This document shows positions 44,609 to 52,933 of a stretch of 64,000 bases of DNA, piece after piece. The stretch covers positions 1 through 64,000 of the forward strand of contig CAJCCO010000120.1 of the NCBI GenBank assembly GCA_903960915.1, in the 5' to 3' direction. Positions within the stretch are counted from its first letter, which is position 1. Each line of letters starts with the position of its first letter. This DNA is from an uncultured beta proteobacterium (GTDB taxonomy: Bacteria > Pseudomonadota > Gammaproteobacteria > Burkholderiales > Burkholderiaceae_C). A program made the position numbers and the translations under genes. The notes below the pieces were generated by a model. It was not told where the DNA came from, searched no databases, and was given only the letters and a program-made list of their open reading frames with translations.

Positions 44609-45856
44609 CTAGCGCGGCCACAGCACCCACAAACTCAAGGGCTGCTTGAGCCGCCCGGCGAGCTCGGCGGCCTCAGGGCTCCAGCCAGCAAAGTAATCGG
44701 CACGAACGGCGCCCACGATGGCACTGCCCGTGTCTTGCGCCAGCACCAATTTCTGCAGATTGGCGCCAGGCCCACGCGATGCCAGCCAGACCGGTGTGCC
44801 ATAGGGAATGCTGCCGGGGTCCACCGCAATGGAGCGGCCCGGCGTGAGGGCCACGCCTTGCGCGCCTTTGGGTCCGAAGGATGACTCCAGTCCACCCAGC
44901 GCCTCTTCACGAAAGAAAACCGTACGCGGGTTGCTCCACAGCATGTCGTTGACCCGCGTGGGGTTTTGCGCCGCCCAGGCCTTGATGCCCGGCCAGGAGG
45001 CGTCGCGCAGCGCCCCCTGGTCAAGCAGCCAGCGACCCACGCTCTTGTAGGGCTGCTCGTTGGAGCCGGCAAATGCCAGGCGCACCCATTTTTGGCTGCC
45101 GTCGGGCTGGGTGATGCGCATGCGGCCCGACCCCTGAATTTGCAGGATCAAGGCGTCAATCGGGTCGGCTAGGTAGGCAATTTCTCGGCCTTTGAGAGCG
45201 GCTTTGGCCGCCGGCAGCGTCTCCATTTCCTGGCGCGTGAACCAGGGCTGGCGCGGGCTTAAAGCAGCCGGTGTCTGGTACAGAGGCACCGAAAACGCCG
45301 CGGTGGGCAGACGCGAGGCCTCCATCACCGGCTCGAAGTAGCCGGTGAGCAAGCCAGGCGTGGCACCGCCACCCAAAGCCTCGACACGGTAGGGTTGCAG
45401 GCGCGCCACCAGCCAGGCGCGCTGCTCGGTTGCGCTGGCAATGCTCAGGCGCCGCACGTCGGGGCACAAAGGCGCAAACACCGGGCCGGGGCGTTCACAA
45501 CTTTTGAGCCAGGCGTTCCAGGCCTCGTGCAGGGCGTCGTCTTCAAAACCGGGTAAATCGGCCCAAGTGACCGCCACCCATTGGCTCTTGGCTTGCAACA
45601 CAGACGCCGGCAATGGCCCGGCAACGGCAGGGCTACTGGCCATCTCGGTCGCAGGCGGCGTGGCGCTCCCTGTTCCTGGACTGCCTGAAGTTACTGCAAT
45701 CGCTGAAGTGGCCGTTGTACCAGTCAAGGCCGGTGTGGCACGGGCAGGCACGTTGAGGGGGGTCGCCGTGGGGGTAAGCGCCTGCGGGGCGCTGTTGCAC
45801 GCCACCAGCGTCCCTACAATCACGGCGTTGGCCAATTTACAGAGGGTGTTATTCAT
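44609..45856 (-). CDS. mltA: Membrane-bound lytic murein transglycosylase A
   Basis: Outer-membrane lipoprotein that cuts the MurNAc-GlcNAc bond of peptidoglycan with formation of an anhydro sugar. The 415-residue precursor has a lipobox (VGTLVAC, Cys20). The conserved core contains GLLTGYFEPVMEASR, IQGSGRM and GSIPYGTPVWLA. The catalytic Asp is in LAQDTGSAIVGAVRADYFAG near the C-terminus. The segment between the lipobox and the core is long and Ala/Thr/Pro-rich. Start overlaps the start of a small divergent gene. Confidence 0.93.
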   Translation of the reverse strand: MNNTLCKLANAVIVGTLVACNSAPQALTPTATPLNVPARATPALTGTTATSAIAVTSGSPGTGSATPPATEMASSPAVAGPLPASVLQAKSQWVAVTWADLPGFEDDALHEAWNAWLKSCERPGPVFAPLCPDVRRLSIASATEQRAWLVARLQPYRVEALGGGATPGLLTGYFEPVMEASRLPTAAFSVPLYQTPAALSPRQPWFTRQEMETLPAAKAALKGREIAYLADPIDALILQIQGSGRMRITQPDGSQKWVRLAFAGSNEQPYKSVGRWLLDQGALRDASWPGIKAWAAQNPTRVNDMLWSNPRTVFFREEALGGLESSFGPKGAQGVALTPGRSIAVDPGSIPYGTPVWLASRGPGANLQKLVLAQDTGSAIVGAVRADYFAGWSPEAAELAGRLKQPLSLWVLWPR

Positions 45857-46040
45857 GGTTTTACTTGTGCTGGAGGCATTCGGAGCGTTAGCGCTGCTGC
45901 TGCTGATTGTCTGGTGGACCATGTTCTCGGGCCGGAACAAGGGTGAGTTGCCGGCCAACCCAGACGCGGCAGAACCGGAACAGTCAAAAGAACCGGTAAC
46001 GCCGACACCACCGGCCAGGGCGCCAGACGACAAGGTCTGA
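45855..46040 (+). CDS. Small single-span membrane protein
   Basis: A 61-residue reading frame: MVLLVLEAFGALALLLLIVWW forms one membrane helix, followed by TMFSGRNKGELP and a Pro/Glu-rich polar tail. Its ATG shares two bases with the mltA start on the other strand. The clear helix-plus-tail design and the use of otherwise empty space support a real gene; a ribosome-binding site is not obvious. Function unknown. Confidence 0.55.
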   Translation: MVLLVLEAFGALALLLLIVWWTMFSGRNKGELPANPDAAEPEQSKEPVTPTPPARAPDDKV

Positions 46041-46064
46041 AACCGGGCTTGATACGACCTGGCG

Positions 46065-46715
46065 TCATGGCGCCATGTTGCGCAACAGGTTGGCCAGTTC
46101 CACGGCCGACTTGACCTCCATCTTTTCAAACACACGCGACCGGTGCACCTCCACCGTGCGCACGCTGATGTCCAGGCGGTCGGCAATCAGCTTGTTGGGC
46201 AGCCCTTCCACCACCAGGCGCATCACGTCGCACTCGCGTTCGGTCAACTCGCTCTGCCGAACACGCAGCAACTGGCTGTGCCGACGCGCAGCCATCACGC
46301 CATGCGACTGCGCCAGCGCTTGTTCCACGCGGTCCACCAGGGCATTGTCAGAAAACGGTTTTTCACAAAAATCAAAAGCGCCGCGCTTCACGGCGTCCAC
46401 CGCCGTGGGCACGTCGGCATGGCCGGTGAGAAAAATCACCGGCATGGCCTGGTGCAGCTCACGTTCCACCAGCCAGTCAAACAAAGCCAGGCCGTTCAAG
46501 CCCGGCATACGCACATCCAGCAGCAGACAACTGGGTTGCGACTGGGGCGCTTGGGTCTGCGTCTGGTGCATCTGCTGCATCTGCTGCTGAAAGGCTTCAG
46601 CACTGTCGAAAGTTTCACTGTTGAGGCGACGCGTGCGCAACAGCCAGGCCAATGCGTCACGCACGCCAGCGTCGTCGTCCACCACATACACCAGCGCATC
46701 AATAACAGGTTGCAT
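46065..46715 (-). CDS. FixJ/TtrR-type two-component response regulator
   Basis: A 216-residue regulator. The receiver domain has the acidic pocket Asp13-Asp15 (VVDDD) and the phosphoacceptor Asp67 (LLLDVRMPG), with FLTGHADVPTAV and KPF. A LuxR-type helix-turn-helix (LTERECDVMRLVVEGLPNK, then ISVRTVEVHRSRVFEKM) follows. About 13 extra Gln-rich residues (QQQMQQMHQTQTQ) sit before the phosphoacceptor strand. It lies 46 bases after the sensor kinase and they form a pair. Confidence 0.92.
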   Translation of the reverse strand: MQPVIDALVYVVDDDAGVRDALAWLLRTRRLNSETFDSAEAFQQQMQQMHQTQTQAPQSQPSCLLLDVRMPGLNGLALFDWLVERELHQAMPVIFLTGHADVPTAVDAVKRGAFDFCEKPFSDNALVDRVEQALAQSHGVMAARRHSQLLRVRQSELTERECDVMRLVVEGLPNKLIADRLDISVRTVEVHRSRVFEKMEVKSAVELANLLRNMAP

Positions 46716-46760
46716 AGGATGAGGATATCAGGCGGGCATCAGGCACATACCAGGCGCACT

Positions 46761-48782
46761 TCAAGCGCTGGTGTCCATCACGCCGCTGGGCAGCGTGAAA
46801 ATGAAGACCGTGCCCTGCGGCACATTGGGCTCAAACACCAGGGCGCCGCCGTGCTGCTCCACCACGGTGCGGCACAGGCTCAGGCCCAGGCCCATGCCTT
46901 CGGCCTTGGTGGTAAAAAAGGGGTTGAAGAGTTGCTGCTGCACGTCAGGCGCAATGCCCACGCCGAGATCGGCCACCGAAAACTCCAGCCACTTCATACG
47001 CCCCACGCTGCGTACCAAACGCACGCGCAAGCGCAGCACGCGTTCTTTGACATGGGCTTGGTCCATGGCCTGCATGGCGTTGCGCGCCAGGTTCAGCAGC
47101 ACCTGTTCCACCATGGTGCGGTCGCACACCACCGGCGGCGTCTCGGGCGCCACATCCACCTGCACGCGCACCGACAGCTTGCGCGCCTGCAGGTTCACCA
47201 ACGGCAAAATCGCGTCCACCAATTGCTGCGGGCTGACCGCCTCGCGCACCTGCTCACGCCGGCGCACAAAGTCATGCACGCTCTTGATTATTTTGCCGGC
47301 GCGCTCGGCCTGCTCCGCCATGCGGTGCAGGGCGCCCAGCAGGTCGGCGTTGAGCTCGGTACGCGCATGCTGCGGGTCGTGCAGCAGGTTGATGGAGCCT
47401 GCCGCGTAGCCGGAGATAGCCGCCAGCGGCTGGTTCAGCTCGTGGCTCAGCAGTGAGGCCATCTCGCCCACCGTGGCCAGCCGAGCCGTCGCTTGCAGAC
47501 GCTCCTGGCTGGTGCGCGACAACTCTTCCACACGCCGTTGCTCACTGATGTCCAAAAACGCACTCATCCAGCCGGTCTGTACGCCCAGCGCATCAATCAG
47601 CGGCGCCTCCATGATGAGCACCGGAAAGCGCGATCCGTCCTTGCGCATGAACACCGATTCAAAGCCCTCACGCGGCGGTGAATTACCGGCCAAGCGAATC
47701 GCCTGGCGCTGCTGGTATTCGCTGACAAATTCAGGCGGCCAGTACGAGGCCTCCATGCCCTGCCCCAGCAGCTCGCCATAGGAAAACCCCACCATCTGGC
47801 AAAACGCCGGGTTGACATAGGTAATGCGCCCCTGCAGGTCGCGCGCACGCAGGCCGGTAATCAGGGAGTCTTCCATCGCCTTGCGAAAGGCCAGCGCCTC
47901 GGCCAACTCGCGCTCGGCCTTCAAGCGCCGGCGCATGTCCTTGCCCAGCAAGGCCAAGACCGACACCAGCGCAATCGCCAGCGCGGTGACCAGCGCGGTC
48001 AGCACATTGGGAAACAGATCGGGCGCGGCACGCCAGCTGTCCACGCGCAATATCAAATTGGTGCCGGGCAGGTCCATCAACTGCTGCGAGGTAAAGATCC
48101 GGCTACCGCGGCGTGGGGTGCCATGAATGGCCAGACGCGTGCCGTCGGCTTCGGTGAACGAGACCTCGTGGTTGAGCTTCAACTGGCGCCCCAGCAGGCT
48201 GCTGAGCATTTCTGGCAACGCATAGGTGGCCACCAAAAAACCCGCCGGCAGACCGCCGCTGGCCAGGGGCAGGCACATCTCCATGACCTCCATGCCCAAG
48301 CCGTCGGTCATGGGTACGAAGTAGCTGCCCGAGTAGGCCGAACCGCTCAAGCGGCGTGCCGTGGTGCAGGCCTGACCGATCTCGGGGAGTGCCATGTCGC
48401 GTCCCATGCGCTCAAACACGGGCGGGCGAAACGGCGTGTCGGTGTGCGCCAGCAGCCGCTGTGCATCGTCGCGCCACTCCAGCCGAATCAGCTCACGGTG
48501 CTCACGCAACAAGGCGGCTGCCTCGGCACTCCAGAGGTTGGGCGAGGGTTCATTGAAATGCAAGGCCTGCAGGCTTTGCACATTGCGCACCAGGCCGTTG
48601 TGCAGGTCACTGACGGCTTCGTTCACGTCACGCTCCAGCCGGTTTTGCACCTGGCTGGCTTCATACAGACCGGCCAGCCAAACCAGCATGGCCAACAAGG
48701 CCACCACCAGCAACACCAGAACGCTCCACAGCGAACCCCGGCGCCACGCCGGCGATATCCAACTGCGCCAGCGCTGGCTCAA
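46761..48782 (-). CDS. PAS-domain sensor histidine kinase
   Basis: A 673-residue membrane sensor. Two membrane segments (residues about 18-40 and 270-290) enclose a periplasmic sensing domain. A PAS domain follows (GRITYVNPAFCQMVGFSYGEL). HisKA carries the phospho-accepting His in LATVGEMASLLSHELNQPLAA, and the HATPase domain has NLARNAMQAM, DLGVGI and GMGLGLSLC. The start is TTG at 48782 in a TTGA overlap with yhdP. It pairs with the FixJ-type regulator. The signal is unknown. Confidence 0.92.
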   Translation of the reverse strand: MSQRWRSWISPAWRRGSLWSVLVLLVVALLAMLVWLAGLYEASQVQNRLERDVNEAVSDLHNGLVRNVQSLQALHFNEPSPNLWSAEAAALLREHRELIRLEWRDDAQRLLAHTDTPFRPPVFERMGRDMALPEIGQACTTARRLSGSAYSGSYFVPMTDGLGMEVMEMCLPLASGGLPAGFLVATYALPEMLSSLLGRQLKLNHEVSFTEADGTRLAIHGTPRRGSRIFTSQQLMDLPGTNLILRVDSWRAAPDLFPNVLTALVTALAIALVSVLALLGKDMRRRLKAERELAEALAFRKAMEDSLITGLRARDLQGRITYVNPAFCQMVGFSYGELLGQGMEASYWPPEFVSEYQQRQAIRLAGNSPPREGFESVFMRKDGSRFPVLIMEAPLIDALGVQTGWMSAFLDISEQRRVEELSRTSQERLQATARLATVGEMASLLSHELNQPLAAISGYAAGSINLLHDPQHARTELNADLLGALHRMAEQAERAGKIIKSVHDFVRRREQVREAVSPQQLVDAILPLVNLQARKLSVRVQVDVAPETPPVVCDRTMVEQVLLNLARNAMQAMDQAHVKERVLRLRVRLVRSVGRMKWLEFSVADLGVGIAPDVQQQLFNPFFTTKAEGMGLGLSLCRTVVEQHGGALVFEPNVPQGTVFIFTLPSGVMDTSA

Positions 48783-51700
48783 TTCTGGCCCTCGACCCTG
48801 GTGCCGGTCTTTTCTTTGCTGTCAGGCTTGTCTTTGACAGCCGGCGCTTTTCGCTCGACCTTGGCAATTTTTGGATCTACCCAACTGCCGTCGATGTGAA
48901 ACTCCTGCGTGGCCGCCTCCATCAAAGGCTTGCGCAAGAACAGCTGTGCCAGGAAAGTGCCCAGCCCCACCGCCGGGTTGATGACCGAGGCAATCAGCGA
49001 TGCTGTACCGGCATTGAGATCAGGCACCACCACGACCTTGATGTCCTGGGTTTCCCGGGCGATGTCGGCGCGCCCATCCATCAGCACGGCGGCATTGACC
49101 CCTTTCATCTGCAAGTTGTTGGTGCTGGCAATGCCCTGGTCAATCGTGATGTCACCGCGCAGGTAGTCAAACACAAAGCCTTCGCTGAACACGTCCTTGA
49201 AGTCCAGCGTCAAACGCCGCGGCAAAGACTGCAGGCTCAGCACGCCCAGCAGTTTGGCAATGCCGGGGTCGGCCTTGAGGAACTGCCCGGTCTCGATGTT
49301 GACCACAAAAGCGCCGCCCAGGCTGGGGTAATCCAGGTTGAAGGGCGAGCCCATCCAGGCCATCTGGCCTTCGAGCTTGCCGCGCCCGCGACGCACCACG
49401 CCCTTCATGCCAAAGCGGCCCAGCAACTCCCCGCTGTCCTTGATGTCGAGCTTGAAATTCAGCGCAGTGCGGCGCGGCACCGACACGTTGCGGCCCAGCG
49501 CCGGGGCATTCACATTGGCCCAGTTGCCGCTGGCTGAGAGCACGGCCTCGGGCATGATGAGGTTGAGCTTGTTCAAGCGCCACTCGCGCGCTACCCCGGC
49601 GCCGCCGCGGTTGACGGCATCCACTTCAAGGCGCCCAAAGTCTTTGCCACGCCATTCAAAATCGTCCACCACCACATCCAGCGCTGGCAGACTGGCGGGT
49701 TGTTCACTGAGCAGTGCCTCCACGTCACTTGCCACGGCGGGCTCTATCGTCAGGCGCGCCAACCGGGCATACAACCGACCCGCACCGCTGTCTGAGGGCT
49801 GACGGTATTCCAGGTAACCGCTGAGCTCCCGGGCGTCCAGATTGGCACGCCACAACTGGCCGTCACGCGAGCCGCCGGCCACCACGTTGTTGAGCTTGCG
49901 CCCGCCCAGCGTAAATTCCTGCGCCCGCACCGCCAGGCGCGTGGGCAGGTAAGAGGATGCCGTGCTGGCCGCCCCCCCGGCGCGCGGGTTGCTGGCCACG
50001 GTTTTGGCGGGCACCCCGGCTGCTTCCTCAAACACCTCGCTCCAGGCGTCAAGGTCGGCCACTTTCAGGTTGATGTTGGCCTGCACGCCTTCATCAGGCA
50101 TGGGGGCCGCCTCCTGCTCCAGCAAGCCCACCGCCACGCTGCCACGCAGCACACGGGGCTCGGGGCCCGACACATCGCGCACATAGCTGACAGCGGCCAC
50201 ACGCCCCAGATCCACCGTGATCTGGTCACGCTGGCGCTGTGGCGCACCCGGCGCCAGCGGCACGGCATCGGGCAACAAGGCGTTTTCCACGCGCAAGGGC
50301 AACACCGCTTCGGCGCTCTTGTTGAAAGGGGCTGGCAGGTTCAAGGCCAGGCCCTGCAAATTGCTGTTGACACTGATCTCCGGCGCGCCGCGGCGCCAAC
50401 CCAACACGGCGGTGTAGTTGGTGCTGCCACTGGCAAACTGTGCCAACCGGGCGACCAACCCGAGTTCACGCGCTTGGCGCAAACCCTCTGCACTCAAGGC
50501 GCCGCTGATGCGCAACTGGGCCGGCGCCCCCGTGCGGCTGGCGGCATTGGCGTCCCAGGCACCGTCTAGCCTGACATCGCCACCCAGCATGCGGGCCTGC
50601 AGCCCCGGTACCGCAGGCACGGTGACGCTGCTTTCCGTGAAATTGACCAGCCCGCGTGCACGGATTAACTTGGGCGTATCGGGACTGAACTGAATGTCAT
50701 TGCCCGCCAGGGTGACGCTGCCCTGCACGGTAGACTTATCTAGGTTGTCTAGCGGCAACTGCAACTTGAGTTTGTAATCGGCCAGCGCATTGGCGCTAAC
50801 TTTGGCCAACACCGGCGCCGTGATGCTGCCCACGGGCGAGCTGTTCACCAGCCCCAGCATCTCGGCCAGTGGCCCGCGCGCATCGGCCGTGACGTTCACC
50901 ACGCTGGCACGACCCAGGTCGGTGATCAGCGCCTCGGCCTTGCTGATTTGCACGGTGGAGTTGCCCAGCCGGGCGCGCACGCCCTTGAGCTGGAGCTGGG
51001 TGCGGTCAATCACCAACTCGCCATTGAACTGGCTCAAGGCCGGCCACGGGGGTTCGCCGGGGGCTTGAGAGGCGCGCGGTACATAGTTGTAGCTGGCGTT
51101 CTGCACGTCAGCACTGATGCGGAACTCGCCCTGCCTGGCATCCAGAAACGGCAGCTTGCTGAGGTCACCCTTGACCTTGAATTTCACATCGCTGGCTGTA
51201 CCCGCCACCACCGCCTCCCGGACATAGTCGCGCGTTTGACGGCCCAGACTCAGGGGCAAATAGCGGTAGACCCGTGCGCCGTTGGCGCGGCTCAGGCTGC
51301 CTTGCAGATCCAGCACGCCGGGAAAGCGCGCGCCGGGCCGGGCTTTGTCTGGCGCAGCGGTTTCCCAATTCATCTGGGCTTCGCCCTGGGCATCCGCGTT
51401 GCTGAAGGTCAGGTTGGGCACTTGCACCGCCAGTCGCGCGTCACTGAGTTGCCAGCGCACGTCCGCAGACAACTGGTTCAGCGCCAGCACCGGCTCCTCA
51501 AAAACGCCGGGCAGGTCCAGGCTGCCCATGGCCATTTTCAGGCTGGCCTTGCCGGCGGACTGGTTGAAGTCAAAGTCCATGTCCGCGCCGCGCAGGCCCG
51601 GCGAGAGCAGATGCACAGGTTTGGTGGCGCTCACCTGCGCCGCCAGTGCCAATTGCTGCACCGTGCCTTTGACCTGGTAGCTGCTCAAAGCCTGCCAGGG

Positions 51701-52918
51701 GCCTTGCCAGCTGGCCTGCATTTGTTGCACCTGGCCGGTGGGCGCATAGGCCAGCAACCGGGCGCGCACAGTCTCGTCAAGCGGCAAGCGGTTGACGATT
51801 TGCGCCACGGCCGCCAGGTCGAGTTTGTCAGCCTGGGCCTCGCCGCGTGCCGGGGTCTGGCCGCGCGCCGCCAGGTAACTCACACGCACATTGCCGCCCG
51901 GCCAATGCAGGCCATCGCGGGTATCGAATTGCAGGTTCTCGGCGAAAAAATTAAAACCGTCATCAAGCTGGCTACCACCCAGTCGACCCGTGATGGCTTT
52001 CAACTCCAGCGGCTTGAGGCTGGCGGCGAGTCGGACACTGACCTCAGCCAACGCCACGTCAGCCACCACACCGCTGATCTCACCCCGGTTCACATCGGCC
52101 CAGGCATTGAGTGCGCCATTGCCCTGCGTGAGGTCAACACCCAAATCCACATAACGGCGCAAGGCCGACAAGTCCACCCGGGGGTAGGAGGCGTAAATCT
52201 GGCCTTTCCATTGCTGCCACTGGTTGCTGCGCAGCGATAACAGCGGCTGTTGAAACTTGCCCAGCAAGCTAAAGCGCTCGCCCCAGGCCGCAGGCGGGGT
52301 GGCGTCAAAGCGCAGCTCGTGGGTACGCACCCCATTGCGCAACACCAGGTCAACTTGCTGCAAAGCCAGCGGTGGCACGCCACGCTGCTCATCGGTCCAC
52401 ACCAGCGTGCCGTCGTAAATGGAGAACTCGGCCTGGGAAAACAACCAGTCCGCCACCGCGCTGTCCGGGCCACTGGAAAGAGCCACGTCAAAACCTGCGA
52501 CATAAATTTTGCCGTCGGGCGCGCGGCGGATATTGAGCTGCGGGCGCTCTACGTACAACATCTCGAATTCAAGCTGCGACAGCGATTGCGGTGACACCGC
52601 CAGCAACACACGCGGCAGCAACAGGGCGTCATGCCCCTCCGGGTCCAGCAAACGCACATCGGTCAGCTCCACCGAGGGAATCAGGCCATTGGAGTACGCC
52701 ACCAGGGTACCAATGCGCACCGGTATCCCGAGTAGCTTGGAGGCTTGCGCCTCCAGCAGTGGGCGAAACTCGCCAATTCGCGGCACAATGACCCAGTGCA
52801 GCGCCCCCCAGGCCAGTCCAAACAGCAACCAGGCAGCCACCAGCAGGCCCAGCACCCAGCGGGTCAGGCGGGCCCAGCTTTTCAGCAGCTTGGACGGAGC
52901 AGGTGGCAAGTCGATCAT
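48779..52918 (-). CDS. yhdP: YhdP family protein (AsmA-like phospholipid transporter)
   Basis: A 1379-residue inner-membrane-anchored protein with a single N-terminal membrane segment (VLGLLVAAWLLFGLAWGAL) and a very long periplasmic beta-rich body that ends in the AsmA-like C-terminal region (GQFLKADPGIAKLLGVLSLQ). In Escherichia coli YhdP, with TamB and YdbH, moves phospholipids to the outer membrane. The length is within the family range. The ATG is 15 bases from the divergent glnE start. Confidence 0.9.
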   Translation of the reverse strand: MIDLPPAPSKLLKSWARLTRWVLGLLVAAWLLFGLAWGALHWVIVPRIGEFRPLLEAQASKLLGIPVRIGTLVAYSNGLIPSVELTDVRLLDPEGHDALLLPRVLLAVSPQSLSQLEFEMLYVERPQLNIRRAPDGKIYVAGFDVALSSGPDSAVADWLFSQAEFSIYDGTLVWTDEQRGVPPLALQQVDLVLRNGVRTHELRFDATPPAAWGERFSLLGKFQQPLLSLRSNQWQQWKGQIYASYPRVDLSALRRYVDLGVDLTQGNGALNAWADVNRGEISGVVADVALAEVSVRLAASLKPLELKAITGRLGGSQLDDGFNFFAENLQFDTRDGLHWPGGNVRVSYLAARGQTPARGEAQADKLDLAAVAQIVNRLPLDETVRARLLAYAPTGQVQQMQASWQGPWQALSSYQVKGTVQQLALAAQVSATKPVHLLSPGLRGADMDFDFNQSAGKASLKMAMGSLDLPGVFEEPVLALNQLSADVRWQLSDARLAVQVPNLTFSNADAQGEAQMNWETAAPDKARPGARFPGVLDLQGSLSRANGARVYRYLPLSLGRQTRDYVREAVVAGTASDVKFKVKGDLSKLPFLDARQGEFRISADVQNASYNYVPRASQAPGEPPWPALSQFNGELVIDRTQLQLKGVRARLGNSTVQISKAEALITDLGRASVVNVTADARGPLAEMLGLVNSSPVGSITAPVLAKVSANALADYKLKLQLPLDNLDKSTVQGSVTLAGNDIQFSPDTPKLIRARGLVNFTESSVTVPAVPGLQARMLGGDVRLDGAWDANAASRTGAPAQLRISGALSAEGLRQARELGLVARLAQFASGSTNYTAVLGWRRGAPEISVNSNLQGLALNLPAPFNKSAEAVLPLRVENALLPDAVPLAPGAPQRQRDQITVDLGRVAAVSYVRDVSGPEPRVLRGSVAVGLLEQEAAPMPDEGVQANINLKVADLDAWSEVFEEAAGVPAKTVASNPRAGGAASTASSYLPTRLAVRAQEFTLGGRKLNNVVAGGSRDGQLWRANLDARELSGYLEYRQPSDSGAGRLYARLARLTIEPAVASDVEALLSEQPASLPALDVVVDDFEWRGKDFGRLEVDAVNRGGAGVAREWRLNKLNLIMPEAVLSASGNWANVNAPALGRNVSVPRRTALNFKLDIKDSGELLGRFGMKGVVRRGRGKLEGQMAWMGSPFNLDYPSLGGAFVVNIETGQFLKADPGIAKLLGVLSLQSLPRRLTLDFKDVFSEGFVFDYLRGDITIDQGIASTNNLQMKGVNAAVLMDGRADIARETQDIKVVVVPDLNAGTASLIASVINPAVGLGTFLAQLFLRKPLMEAATQEFHIDGSWVDPKIAKVERKAPAVKDKPDSKEKTGTRVEGQN

Positions 52919-52933
52919 TGTGTATTAGTAGCT

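Noticed and set aside
50948-52240. 430-residue open frame opposite yhdP
   Set aside because: Same shadow effect; composition (Gln/His/Arg-rich) is typical of antisense frames in GC-rich genes.
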